Origin: Aphanomyces cochlioides
Lineage: Eukaryota > Oomycota > Saprolegniomycetes > Saprolegniales > Verrucalvaceae
Length of the DNA: 64,000 nt
Assembly: GCA_019828595.1 (NCBI GenBank)
Contig: JAHQRK010000012.1
Span: 186,001 to 250,000 of the forward strand
Direction: 5' to 3'
The notes below the pieces were generated by a model. The model made no database searches. It was given only the letters and a program-made list of their open reading frames with translations, and was not told where the DNA came from. Shown piece by piece: positions 8,859 to 19,108 of this stretch (position 1 is the first letter of the stretch; every line of letters begins with the position of its first letter). The position numbers were made by a program, and so were the translations under genes.

Positions 8859-11800
8859 TTAGAGTTGATCGTCCTCCAAATCGAGGGGATCAATTTCGTC
8901 GGCGTTCATGGAGTGGTGAGCTTTGCTGCAGAGCTCGTCGATGTGGTAATTGTTGGTGATGCTTTTGAGCATCGAGATGGCCGACAAGACGGGAGCCGGC
9001 AAAGTGAACTTCTCGAGATTGTCGCTGAAGTTTTCGATCAAAGCAAACAGCGACCAGTCCGTCAAGCAGTTGGTGTCAGGCAATCTTGTTGCTTCTTGGT
9101 TCAATAGAACAGTCAGTGCCTCCGAGTTTGTGTAGAGGTCTGGGGCCCGATTTGAGAGGAATAAGTCAATCGTAGCAAGTGCAAAGAGGATGCGCTTGAT
9201 CTCTGGTATGTCCGTGGTCAATTCTTCCAAGATTTCTGACGGGTGAATCTTGTATTGAGCCATGAAGTTGACGTGATGTTTGTAGTTGTGAGGCTTGCCT
9301 TGAGCTTTTAACAAAGCCATCTTGCGCTCAATAGTCTTGGTTGCAACAAGTGACTGAAACAAACTGAGGTCTTCATCTTGTGCGTACATAGCATGTGCAA
9401 CGAGCTGAGGATCATCTCGCAAAATGCGTTGACATTCGGTGATACTGCCTTCGACTTTCTTGTCTCGAATGATCTTCTTCGCCAATTCGAGGTGGGCTGC
9501 AGCAGACTTGTTAAGTCGTTGTTTCTTCGCTTTGCCTTTGGTCTTTTTCGGGCGTGGCGCACTTGAATCTTCCAATACAATTCGAGGCACTGCAAAGTCT
9601 TCAAACGAGAGTTCCACGTCGTCTTCTTCGAGGATATGAAAACGGTTGGATGTCGGCAGGGGATCCAAACGTGGGGACGAAGGCAAAGTACGTTTTGGAG
9701 CTGGTCCAGACCGGTAGCCCGTTACCAATTGAAGGTCCAGCGAGTTCTTGGGCTGCTCACTTGGTGGAGCAAGAGCGGGCGATTCGTTGGTAGACATTTC
9801 CACATCTTCTTGTTGTTTGTCTTGTCCATTGTTGTTAGGGGGATCGCTGTCACCAAACATATCGACATCAGAGCCATGAGAAGGAGCTGTTGGCTGTGGT
9901 TGTTCATCTTGACCATCTTCAGATGCCTCAGTTGAGTCGGCCTTGCCTTCCGCATTTGTTCCAGGGTCTTGATCATGATCGTCTCCATCATGTTCAGGTT
10001 CTTTTTCTCCTGACGGAGGAGATTTTGCCGCTGCCTTGGCCGCTTTTGCCTTCGCTTTTTCAGCCTTGGCCTCTGCACGTCGTGAAACAATCGACGGAGG
10101 CAATGTCTTGTTCAGAGCAGCGATCTTGTGCTGAAACACGACGACAAAAGGCTGACCCGACGGATCCGTAATGGTGATTTCGCGTAGTGCGTCGCCGGAT
10201 TTTGGCACCAGCACTGCAGGAGGCGCAGACGACTTGAAAATGACTCTCAAATGCGGCGACTTGATGTTCTGACCAGCAGTAGGGTTGAATGCTGCTATCA
10301 CTGACTTGGTCAATGCAGCCATTTTCTTGACAATCGCCTTGGCCATCGAAGGGTGATTGACCTTGTTGAACGTAACGTAGTAGTTGTTGCCATAACGCGA
10401 GTACTTGGGAACCAGGAAGTCTTTGCCACCAAGTCGAAACGTTGTGCCTCCCATTTCCACGCACGTAGACAAGTTGTAACTTGAGATCACAATGGTCTGT
10501 GGGTTCTTCTTGTGGATCAAAATGTTCGGAAATTTGGAGCCCCATAACGAACCAGGATTTTCCTTGACAAATTGATCGCAGATGACTTTTTCGGACCAGT
10601 CCTTGTAGCCTTCGCCCAACTTGACTGTGAGCTCGTACACTTGGGACTGGGGGGTGAGCAAAATGTTTTCAATGAAGGCGTCCATGTCACCAGAGTCTTT
10701 GTAGAATGCGTCCGCCATGGCCTCGCATCGCGCAATATCGTCATCGGCAATAGCATGAGCACCAGTGTTGCGATGTTTCGCGCCTTTGGGGGCATTGCCT
10801 TGCTTGGAATCTTTCTTGGACGAAGCTGAATCCTTGCCGGGAGTCTTTTGCGTCCATGGATTGGCCTTTTCAGCGTTTTGTTGCTCTTGATCGCCTTGTA
10901 TTTTGTCTGCCGCGGAAGGAGGGTCAACAGCGCCATTTCCTTGAGCAACGGATTTGTCGACAATGTCTTGATTTGACTGGTCATTGTCATTGTTTGTCGA
11001 TTGTTCCTCTTGAATAACTTCTCCAGGAGTATCACACGGCTTCGCTTGGCCGTTAATGTCGCCTGACCCATCAACCTCCGAGTGAATTTGAGTATTTCCC
11101 TCGTCGGTTAAGGCCTCGGTTTCAGTAGAATCCTTCCCCTCGGCGTCTCCAGAGACCATATCCACGTCCTCTTGAGATTGTTCTTCTTCCTCTCCCGTTC
11201 TAGGAGGCTCAGCACAGGGGGCGACGCGGTTGGTGGCTGCTGGCTCAGTCCCATTGGTCACGAGAAAGGCCGGGGCCAGACCCCCAGTGACAGGGGTAGA
11301 AGGGGAATCCATGCCATCCCCGCAGCACGGTGACTGGGGTACACCATTGCTCCGGCGAGAACCCAAATCGGGATACCGCCCCCGCCCCTCCGAAGAGGCC
11401 CCTGGGGGGAAGTAGACAGAACCGCAGGGTGTGCCCATAGGGGGGGCCCTCGTAGCCTCTAGGGCTGGCATGGACCCCGTTTTCTCGCCGCCTTCACTGG
11501 GGATCGACTCCAATTGGAGTCCAGGGAAGCAGCCACCACAGGCACAAGGCCCCAGTGGTTCGCCCTCCTGAGTGAGGGCTTCGCTAGACAAGTTAACGAC
11601 AGTGGTCTGGGGGTCAACCACTGACCCACTGAGGTTGACCCCCCCTGGAACTCCGGCGAGTGGAGCACCAGGTGAAGCGCTGGGGGAGCGAGACGCAGAT
11701 TGGTCTCCAGAGACGCCATTGGGGTCGAACTCGACCTCCACTTCGGCCCTAGGGTTAGGTGTAGAGACATTACTCACACCACTTCCGCCATCCTGATTGG

Positions 11801-11897
11801 ACGACGAAAGTGGGTGAGGTGATACAATACCTGGAATGATGGTGACTCCGTGAGTGTTGGTCTCACGAAGCTCGGAACAGCTGTTGGCGTTGGACAT
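8859..11897 (-). CDS. LINE ORF1 protein (intact, 1012 aa), unit B
   Basis: This is probably the RNA-binding structural protein of the retrotransposon; that role is inferred from its position. From the ATG (CTCAAAATGTCC context) it has: a Ser/Pro-rich N-terminus with a CACGGC cluster near 118-123; an acidic tract near 235-260; a conserved folded region at about 383-608 (VEMGGTTFRLGGKDFLVPKY); an Ala/Lys-rich helix to about 632; a second acidic stretch; a basic PKKTKGKAKKQR patch near 784-797 that could be a nuclear signal; and a mostly helical C-terminus ending DLEDDQL. No zinc knuckle is visible. An upstream in-frame TTG exists but the ATG is preferred. The frame reads open upstream into the neighbouring ORF2 fragment, which is a junction artefact. 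Confidence 0.9.
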   Translation of the reverse strand: MSNANSCSELRETNTHGVTIIPGIVSPHPLSSSNQDGGSGVSNVSTPNPRAEVEVEFDPNGVSGDQSASRSPSASPGAPLAGVPGGVNLSGSVVDPQTTVVNLSSEALTQEGEPLGPCACGGCFPGLQLESIPSEGGEKTGSMPALEATRAPPMGTPCGSVYFPPGASSEGRGRYPDLGSRRSNGVPQSPCCGDGMDSPSTPVTGGLAPAFLVTNGTEPAATNRVAPCAEPPRTGEEEEQSQEDVDMVSGDAEGKDSTETEALTDEGNTQIHSEVDGSGDINGQAKPCDTPGEVIQEEQSTNNDNDQSNQDIVDKSVAQGNGAVDPPSAADKIQGDQEQQNAEKANPWTQKTPGKDSASSKKDSKQGNAPKGAKHRNTGAHAIADDDIARCEAMADAFYKDSGDMDAFIENILLTPQSQVYELTVKLGEGYKDWSEKVICDQFVKENPGSLWGSKFPNILIHKKNPQTIVISSYNLSTCVEMGGTTFRLGGKDFLVPKYSRYGNNYYVTFNKVNHPSMAKAIVKKMAALTKSVIAAFNPTAGQNIKSPHLRVIFKSSAPPAVLVPKSGDALREITITDPSGQPFVVVFQHKIAALNKTLPPSIVSRRAEAKAEKAKAKAAKAAAKSPPSGEKEPEHDGDDHDQDPGTNAEGKADSTEASEDGQDEQPQPTAPSHGSDVDMFGDSDPPNNNGQDKQQEDVEMSTNESPALAPPSEQPKNSLDLQLVTGYRSGPAPKRTLPSSPRLDPLPTSNRFHILEEDDVELSFEDFAVPRIVLEDSSAPRPKKTKGKAKKQRLNKSAAAHLELAKKIIRDKKVEGSITECQRILRDDPQLVAHAMYAQDEDLSLFQSLVATKTIERKMALLKAQGKPHNYKHHVNFMAQYKIHPSEILEELTTDIPEIKRILFALATIDLFLSNRAPDLYTNSEALTVLLNQEATRLPDTNCLTDWSLFALIENFSDNLEKFTLPAPVLSAISMLKSITNNYHIDELCSKAHHSMNADEIDPLDLEDDQL

Positions 11898-11958
11898 TTT
11901 GAGCGCGGCGGCACTTGATAACTTCTTGACTTGAGGGGTACGAGGCAAATTCGGAAGT

Positions 11959-12937
11959 AATGAATTCTTTGAGTTGGGAGCGGATATCATTGACCAGTAT
12001 GTCGTAGGCCTTGGAGATATTGTGGAATGTTGGAGACTTGTCCAAAAATCGATCCAGACATCCATGAACAATCTCGGCCGCTCGTGGTAGACGAAGTAGC
12101 CAAGTTGGAGCTTTCCATGATCCAGAGCCATGGCGCAATGTTTGACGCTTTGTGATGATACGACAAGCCACGTGGTCAGCCTGTGGAACGTGCGGCATGT
12201 GCGTCGCCTTCCAATGACAAAGACCCGCCAAGGTGGACGAACAAAAGATGTAGTCGAGTCGGTTGGTGAGTGTGGGACTTGTGAAGGTTCTTGCCACGGG
12301 GTTTTGACGACGAAACAGATCCACCAGAGACAAACTGTGCATCCATTGTTCCAGTTGAAGGGTGCCGGCCATGGTGGAGGTACTGGGTCTCAACGAATCC
12401 AAATCTTTGTTGAGAGTGCAGTTTGAAATCTCCTCCAACAATGTGGAGCGCATGTGGAGGAAAGTCGCGTGGCAATTCTTCGAAGTAACTTGCTCGTTCT
12501 TGGAAGGCTGCCGGCGCATAGATATTGTGGAGAACGACTGTCAGTGGACCCAGAGTACATCGCACTTGTAGATAACGACCACGAAGCACTGGGTTGTCAT
12601 GAGGGACGTGAGTGGCGTTCTTCAAAGGAGAGTGAGGATGTATCAACGTAGCCAGACCTCCAGTGGCTGGCGACGTGGATACTTCAGGGTAAATAGGCTC
12701 TTCAAAGAACAAAGAGCCTTCGTGGTTTGTGATGCGTTGCCAATGGAACGCAACACGGTCGTGGAGACTTGGCGTGCGGAAACGGGTTTCTTGGATAAAG
12801 GAAACGTCGTGAACACTTGATAGTTTGTCGAGGATGTACCGATGACTGTTGGAGAAGCCATTGGTGTTGAAGGAGATGATTTGTGGGTCCCAGTCCACGA
12901 GTTCAGTTGGGACATCGGAGAAGTTGTTGTCAATCAT
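11959..12937 (-). pseudogene. ORF2 fragment of unit C, frameshifted endonuclease
   Basis: It covers ORF2 residues 1 to ~326 like unit B, but an extra T in the run at 12422-12424 breaks the frame at GGDF, just before the catalytic asparagine (N172). The reading therefore splits into an N-terminal piece (to about residue 171) and a C-terminal piece in another frame. The one-base insertion accounts for the unit being 4157 rather than 4156 bp. One change, L23 to F (IISFNTNG), lies beside the first catalytic motif. Not expected to be functional. Confidence 0.88.
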
Positions 12938-13015
12938 CACGAGTACAGATGAAAATGAGTAGAATGGAGGGGTGAGAGGGGAGGTTGAAATGGATTGAAG
13001 CAGGGGATAGAAGCC

Positions 13016-16000
13016 TTAGAGTTGATCGTCCTCCAAATCGAGGGGATCAATTTCGTCGGCGTTCATGGAGTGGTGAGCTTTGCTGCAGAGCTCGTCGATG
13101 TGGTAATTGTTGGTGATGCTTTTGAGCATCGAGATGGCCGACAAGACGGGAGCCGGCAAAGTGAACTTCTCGAGATTGTCGCTGAAGTTTTCGATCAAAG
13201 CAAACAGCGACCAGTCCGTCAAGCAGTTGGTGTCAGGCAATCTTGTTGCTTCTTGGTTCAATAGAACAGTCAGTGCCTCCGAGTTTGTGTAGAGGTCTGG
13301 GGCCCGATTTGAGAGGAATAAGTCAATCGTAGCAAGTGCAAAGAGGATGCGCTTGATCTCTGGTATGTCCGTGGTCAATTCTTCCAAGATTTCTGACGGG
13401 TGAATCTTGTATTGAGCCATGAAGTTGACGTGATGTTTGTAGTTGTGAGGCTTGCCTTGAGCTTTTAACAAAGCCATCTTGCGCTCAATAGTCTTGGTTG
13501 CAACAAGTGACTGAAACAAACTGAGGTCTTCATCTTGTGCGTACATAGCATGTGAAACGAGCTGAGGATCATCTCGCAAAATGCGTTGACATTCGGTGAT
13601 ACTGCCTTCGACTTTCTTGTCTCGAATGATCTTCTTCGCCAATTCGAGGTGGGCTGCAGCAGACTTGTTAAGTCGTTGTTTCTTCGCTTTGCCTTTGGTC
13701 TTTTTCGGGCGTGGCGCACTTGAATCTTCCAATATAATTCGAGGCACTGCAAAGTCTTCAAACGAGAGTTCCACGTCGTCTTCTTCGAGGATATGAAAAC
13801 GGTTGGATGTCGGCAGGGGATCCAAACGTGGGGACGAAGGCAAAGTACGTTTTGGAGCTGGTCCAGACCGGTAGCCCGTTACCAATTGAAGGTCCAGCGA
13901 GTTCTTGGGCTGCTCACTTGGTGGAGCAAGAGCGGGCGATTCGTTGGTAGACATTTCCACATCTTCTTGTTGTTTGTCTTGTCCATTGTTGTTAGGGGGA
14001 TCGCTGTCACCAGACATATCGACATCAGAGCCATGAGAAGGAGCTGTTGGCTGTGGTTGTTCATCTTGACGATCTCCAGATGCCTCAGTTGAGTCGGCCT
14101 TGCCTTCCGCATTTGTTCCAGGGTCTTGATCATGATCGTCTCCATCAGGTTCAGGTTCTTTTTCTCCTGACGGAGGAGATTTTGCCGCTGCCTTGGCCGC
14201 TTTTGCCTTCGCTTTTTCAGCCTTGGCCTCTGCACGTCGTGAAACAATCGACGGAGGCAATGTCTTGTTCAGAGCAGCGATCTTGTGCTGAAACACGACG
14301 ACAAAAGGCTGACCCGACGGATCCGTAATGGTGATTTCGCGTAGTGCGTCGCCGGATTTTGGCACCAACACTGCTGGAGGTGCAGGCGACTTGAAAATGA
14401 CTCTCAAATGCGGCGACTTGATGTTCTGACCAGCAGTAGGGTTGAATGCTGCTATCACTGACTTGATCAATGCAGCCATTTTCTTGACAATCGCCTTGGC
14501 CATCGAAGGGTGACTGACCTTGTTGAACGTAACGTAGTAGTTGTTGCCATAACGCGAGTACTTGGGAACCAGGAAGTCTTTGCCACCAAGTCGAAACGTT
14601 GTGCCTCCCATTTCCACGCACGTAGACAAGTTGTAACTTGAGATCACAATGGTCTGTGGGTTCTTCTTGTGGATCAAAATGTTCGGAAATTTGGAGCCCC
14701 ATAACGAACCAGGATTTTCCTTGACAAATTGATCGCAGATGACTTTTTCGGACCAGTCCTTGTAGGCTTCGCCCAACTTGACTGTGAGCTCGTACACTTG
14801 GGACTGGGGGGTGAGCAAAATGTTTTCAATGAAGGCGTCCATGTCACCAGAGTCTTTGTAGAATGCATCCGCCATGGCCTCGCATCGCGCAATATCGTCA
14901 TCGGCAATAGCATGAGCACCAGTGTTGCGATGTTTCGCGCCTTTGGGGGCATTGCCTTGCTTGGCATCTTTCTTGGACGAAGCTGAATCCTTGCCGGGAG
15001 TCTTTTGCGTCCATGGATTGGCCTTTTCAGCGTTTTGTTGCTCTTGATCGCCTTGTATTTTGTCTGCCGCGGTAGGAGGATCAACAGCGCCATTTCCTTG
15101 AGCAACGGATTTGTCGACAATGTCTTGATTTGACTGGTCATTGTCATTGTTTGTCGATTGTTCCTCTTGAATAACTTCTCCAGGAGTATCACACGACTTC
15201 GCTTGGCCGTTAATGTCGCCTGACCCATCAACCTCAGAGTGAATTTGAGTATTTCCCTCGTCGGTTAAGGCCTCGGTTTCAGTAGAATCCTTCCCCTCGG
15301 CGTCTCCAGAGACCATATCCACGTCCTCTTGAGATTGTTCTTCTTCCTCTCCCGTTCTAGGAGGCTCAGCACAGGGGGCGACGCGGTTGGTGGCTGCTGG
15401 CTCAGTCCCATTGGTCACGAGAAAGGCCGGGGCCAGACCCCCAGTGACAGGGGTAGAAGGGGAATCCATGCCATCCCCGCAGCACGGTGACTGGGGTACA
15501 CCATTGCTCCGGCGAGAACCCAAATCGGGATACCGCCCCCGCCCCTCCGAAGAGGCCCCTGGGGGGAAGTAGACAGAACCGCAGGGTGTGCCCATAGGGG
15601 GGGCCCTCGTAGCCTCTAGGGCTGGCATGGACCCCGTTTTCTCGCCGCCTTCACTGGGGATCGACTCCAATTGGAGTCCAGGGAAGCAGCCACCACAGGC
15701 ACAAGGCCCCAGTGGTTCGCCCTCCTGAGTGAGGGCTTCGCTAGACAAGTTAACGACAGTGGTCTGGGGGTCAACCACTGACCCACTGAGGTTGACCCCC
15801 CCTGGAACTCCGGCGAGTGGAGCACCAGGTGAAGCGCTGGGGGAGCGAGACGCAGATTGGTCTCTAAAGACGCTGTTGGGGTCGAACTCGACCTCCACTT
15901 CGGCCCTAGGGTTAGGTGTAGAGACATTACTCACACCACTTCCGCCATCCTGATTGGACGACGAAAGTGGGTGAGGAGATACAATACCTGGAATGATGGT

Positions 16001-16054
16001 GACTCCGTGAGTGTTGGTCTCACGGAGCTCGGAACAGCTGTTGGCGTTGGACAT
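13016..16054 (-). CDS. LINE ORF1 protein (intact, 1012 aa), unit C
   Basis: It is the same length as the other intact ORF1 genes, with an unbroken frame from the ATG at 16054. It differs from unit B by scattered substitutions, visible as KKDAKQGN for KKDSKQGN, GEAYKDW for GEGYKDW, AALIKSV for AALTKSV, FKSPAPP for FKSSAPP and EPEPDGDD for EPEHDGDD. The frame stays open upstream as far as 16477, through antisense-joined ORF1 of copy D, giving an apparent 1153-codon reading frame. I take the standard ATG as the real start, because it has the element's own leader in front of it. Confidence 0.9.
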   Translation of the reverse strand: MSNANSCSELRETNTHGVTIIPGIVSPHPLSSSNQDGGSGVSNVSTPNPRAEVEVEFDPNSVFRDQSASRSPSASPGAPLAGVPGGVNLSGSVVDPQTTVVNLSSEALTQEGEPLGPCACGGCFPGLQLESIPSEGGEKTGSMPALEATRAPPMGTPCGSVYFPPGASSEGRGRYPDLGSRRSNGVPQSPCCGDGMDSPSTPVTGGLAPAFLVTNGTEPAATNRVAPCAEPPRTGEEEEQSQEDVDMVSGDAEGKDSTETEALTDEGNTQIHSEVDGSGDINGQAKSCDTPGEVIQEEQSTNNDNDQSNQDIVDKSVAQGNGAVDPPTAADKIQGDQEQQNAEKANPWTQKTPGKDSASSKKDAKQGNAPKGAKHRNTGAHAIADDDIARCEAMADAFYKDSGDMDAFIENILLTPQSQVYELTVKLGEAYKDWSEKVICDQFVKENPGSLWGSKFPNILIHKKNPQTIVISSYNLSTCVEMGGTTFRLGGKDFLVPKYSRYGNNYYVTFNKVSHPSMAKAIVKKMAALIKSVIAAFNPTAGQNIKSPHLRVIFKSPAPPAVLVPKSGDALREITITDPSGQPFVVVFQHKIAALNKTLPPSIVSRRAEAKAEKAKAKAAKAAAKSPPSGEKEPEPDGDDHDQDPGTNAEGKADSTEASGDRQDEQPQPTAPSHGSDVDMSGDSDPPNNNGQDKQQEDVEMSTNESPALAPPSEQPKNSLDLQLVTGYRSGPAPKRTLPSSPRLDPLPTSNRFHILEEDDVELSFEDFAVPRIILEDSSAPRPKKTKGKAKKQRLNKSAAAHLELAKKIIRDKKVEGSITECQRILRDDPQLVSHAMYAQDEDLSLFQSLVATKTIERKMALLKAQGKPHNYKHHVNFMAQYKIHPSEILEELTTDIPEIKRILFALATIDLFLSNRAPDLYTNSEALTVLLNQEATRLPDTNCLTDWSLFALIENFSDNLEKFTLPAPVLSAISMLKSITNNYHIDELCSKAHHSMNADEIDPLDLEDDQL

Positions 16055-16115
16055 TTTGAGCGCGGCGGCACTTGATAACTTCTTGACTTGAGGGGTACGA
16101 GGCAAATTCGGAAGT

Positions 16116-17829
16116 ATAGTGCGTCGCCGGATTTTGGCACCAGCACTGCAGGAGGCGCAGACGACTTGAAAATGACTCTCAAATGCGGCGACTTGATGTT
16201 CTGACCAGCAGTAGGGTTGAATGCTGCTATCACTGACTTGGTCAATGCAGCCATTTTCTTGACAATTGCCTTGGCCATCGAAGGGTGACTGACCTTGTTG
16301 AACGTAACGTAGTAGTTGTTGCCATAACGCGAGTATTTGGGAACCAGGAAGTCTTTGCCACCAAGTCGAAACGTTGTGCCTCCCATTTCCACGCACGTAG
16401 ACAAGTTGTAACTTGAGATCACAATGGTCTGTGGGTTCTTCTTGTGGATCAAAATGTTCGGAAATTTGGAGCCCCATAACGAACCAGGATTTTCCTTGAC
16501 AAATTGATCGCAGATGACTTTTTCGGACCAGTCCTTGTAGGCTTCGCCCAACTTGACTGTGAGCTCGTACACTTGGGACTGGGGGGTGAGCAAAATGTTT
16601 TCAATGAAGGCGTCCATGTCACCAGAGTCTTTGTAGAATGCGTCCGCCATGGCCTCGCATCGCGCAATATCGTCATCGGCAATAGCATGAGCACCAGTGT
16701 TGCGATGTTTCGCGCCTTTGGGGGCATTGCCTTGCTTGGAATCTTTCTTGGACGAAGCTGAATCCTTGCCGGGAGTCTTTTGCGTCCATGGATTGGCCTT
16801 TTCAGCGTTTTGTTGCTCTTGATCGCCTTGTATTTTGTCTGCCGCGGTAGGAGGATCAACAGCGCCATTTCCTTGAGCAACGGATTTGTCGACAATGTCT
16901 TGATTTGACTGGTCATTGTCATTGTTTGTCGATTGTTCCTCTTGAATAACTTCTCCAGGAGTATCACACGACTTCGCTTGGCCGTTAATGTCGCCTGACC
17001 CATCAACCTCAGAGTGAATTTGAGTATTTCCCTCGTCGGTTAAGGCCTCGGTTTCAGTAGAATCCTTCCCCTCGGCGTCTCCAGAGACCATATCCACGTC
17101 CTCTTGAGATTTTTCTTCTTCCTCTCCCGTTCTAGGAGGCTCAGCACAGGGGGCGACGCGGTTGGTGGCTGCTGGCTCAGTCCCATTGGTCACGAGAAAG
17201 GCCGGGGCCAGACCCCCAGTGACAGGGGTAGAAGGGGAATCCATGCCATCCCCGCAGCACGGTGACTGGGGTACACCATTGCTCCGGCGAGAACCCAAAT
17301 CGGGATACCGCCCCCGCCCCTCCGAAGAGGCCCCTGGGGGGAAGTAGACAGAACCGCAGGGTGTGCCCATAGGGGGGGCCCTCGTAGCCTCTAGGGCTGG
17401 CATGGACCCCGTTTTCTCGCCGCCTTCACTGGGGATCGACTCCAATTGGAGTCCAGGGAAGCAGCCACCACAGGCACAAGGCCCCAGTGGTTCGCCCTCC
17501 TGAGTGAGGGCTTCGCTAGACAAGTTAACGACAGTGGTCTGGGGGTCAACCACTGACCCACTGAGGTTGACCCCCCCTGGAACTCCGGCGAGTGGAGCAC
17601 CAGGTGAAGCGCTGGGGGAGCGAGACGCAGATTGGTCTCCAGAGACGCTGTTGGGGTCGAACTCGACCTCCACTTCGGCCCTAGGGTTAGGTGTAGAGAC
17701 ATTACTCACACCACTTCCGCCATCCTGATTGGACGACGAAAGTGGGTGAGGAGATACAATACCTGGAATGATGGTGACTCCGTGAGTGTTGGTCTCACGG
17801 AGCTCGGAACAGCTGTTGGCGTTGGACAT
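16116..17829 (-). pseudogene. ORF1 N-terminal half of copy D
   Basis: Residues 1 to ~571 of ORF1 from the usual ATG at 17829. The open frame ends in the central domain at KSGDAL, where unit C's 5' end begins. Reading continues through C's leader (YFRICLVPLKS...) for about 60 codons before a stop. The coding part shows no internal break, so the gene was intact before C inserted. Confidence 0.87.
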
Positions 17830-17890
17830 TTTGAGCGCGGCGGCACTTGATAACTTCTTGACTTGAGGGGTACGAGGCAAATTCGGAAGT
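16116..17890 (-). mobile_element. LINE copy D (minus), 5' part only
   Basis: It starts at 17890 with the full 5' end and is cut at 16116 by unit C. To its right, 17891-17904 (minus strand CCATCATGTTCAGG, preceded by GTCT in E) looks like the left TSD of D's insertion, in antisense, into ORF1 of copy E. The rest of D should be left of the window. Confidence 0.85.
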
Positions 17891-19030
17891 CCTGAACATG
17901 ATGGAGACGATCATGATCAAGACCCTGGAACAAATGCGGAAGGCGAGGCCGACTCAACTGAGGCATCTGGAGATCGTCAAGATGAACAACCACAGCCAAC
18001 AGCTCCTTCTCATGGCTCTGATGTCGATATGTCTGGTGACAGCGATCCCCCTAACAACAATGGACAAGACAAACAACAAGAAGATGTGGAAATGTCTACC
18101 AACGAATCGCCCGCTCTTGCTCCACCAAGTGAGCAGCCCAAGAACTCGCTGGACCTTCAATTGGTAACGGGCTACCGGTCTGGACCAGCTCCAAAACGTA
18201 CTTTGCCTTCGTCCCCACGTTTGGATCCCCTGCCGACATCCAACCGTTTTCATATCCTCGAAGAAGACGACGTGGAACTCTCGTTTGAAGACTTTGCAGT
18301 GCCTCGAATTGTATTGGAAGATTCAAGTGCGCCACGCCCGAAAAAGACCAAAGGCAAAGCGAAGAAACAACGACTTAACAAGTCTGCTGCAGCCCACCTC
18401 GAATTGGCGAAGAAGATCATTCGAGACAAGAAAGTCGAAGGCAGTATCACCGAATGTCAACGCATTTTGCGAGATGATCCTCAGCTCGTTTCACATGCTA
18501 TGTACGCACAAGATGAAGACCTCAGTTTGTTTCAGTCACTTGTTGCAACCAAGACTATTGAGCGCAAGATGGCTTTGTTAAAAGCTCAAGGCAAGCCTCA
18601 CAACTACAAACATCACGTCAACTTCATGGCTCAATACAAGATTCACCCGTCAGAAATCTTGGAAGAATTGACCACGGACATACCAGAGATCAAGCGCATC
18701 CTCTTTGCACTTGCTACGATTGACTTATTCCTCTCAAATCGGGCCCCAGACCTCTACACAAACTCGGAGGCACTGACTGTTCTATTGAACCAAGAAGCAA
18801 CAAGATTGCCTGACACCAACTGCTTGACGGACTGGTCGCTGTTTGCTTTGATCGAAAACTTCAGCGACAATCTCGAGAAGTTCACTTTGCCGGCTCCCGT
18901 CTTGTCGGCCATCTCGATGCTCAAAAGCATCACCAACAATTACCACATCGACGAGCTCTGCAGCAAAGCTCACCACTCCATGAACGCCGACGAAATTGAT
19001 CCCCTCGATTTGGAGGACGATCAACTCTAA
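17891..19030 (+). pseudogene. ORF1 C-terminal part of copy E
   Basis: It encodes about residues 634-1012: the second acidic region (DHDQDPGTN), PKKTKGKAKKQR, and the helical C-terminus ending DLEDDQL. The frame is that of EPEHDGDDHDQD, but one G is missing: near 17940 E reads GCGGAAGGCGAGGCC where other copies read GCGGAAGGCAAGGCC. That is a substitution (K to E), so the frame holds. The head of the gene is separated from it by the D junction at 17890/17891. Confidence 0.8.
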
Positions 19031-19108
19031 GGCTTCTATCCCCTGCTTCAATCCATTTCAACCTCCCCTCTGACCCCTCCATTCTACTCATTTTCATCTG
19101 TACTCGTG

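Larger units (their letters stand above)
7803..11958 (-). mobile_element. LINE unit B (minus): 5' end, ORF1 and endonuclease part, 4156 bp
   Basis: On the minus strand this runs from a full 5' end (11958) through ORF1 into ORF2 residue ~327, where the 5' end of copy A replaces the rest. The same junction (GAATTC, ATT, ACTTCCG) occurs at 11959, between unit C and B. Units B and C are therefore head-to-tail repeats that differ by one base in length. The RT half is missing here, so B could supply only ORF1 protein. Confidence 0.9.
11959..16115 (-). mobile_element. LINE unit C (minus): 5' end, ORF1 and endonuclease part, 4157 bp
   Basis: Same structure as unit B and offset from it by 4157 bp. 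Its 5' end at 16115 joins antisense ORF1 of copy D after CCGGCGACGCACTA plus one extra base. Preceded by AAAAT in intact ORF1, that 14-mer is a good candidate for the left TSD of the original C insertion; its partner would be left of the window. Confidence 0.9.
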
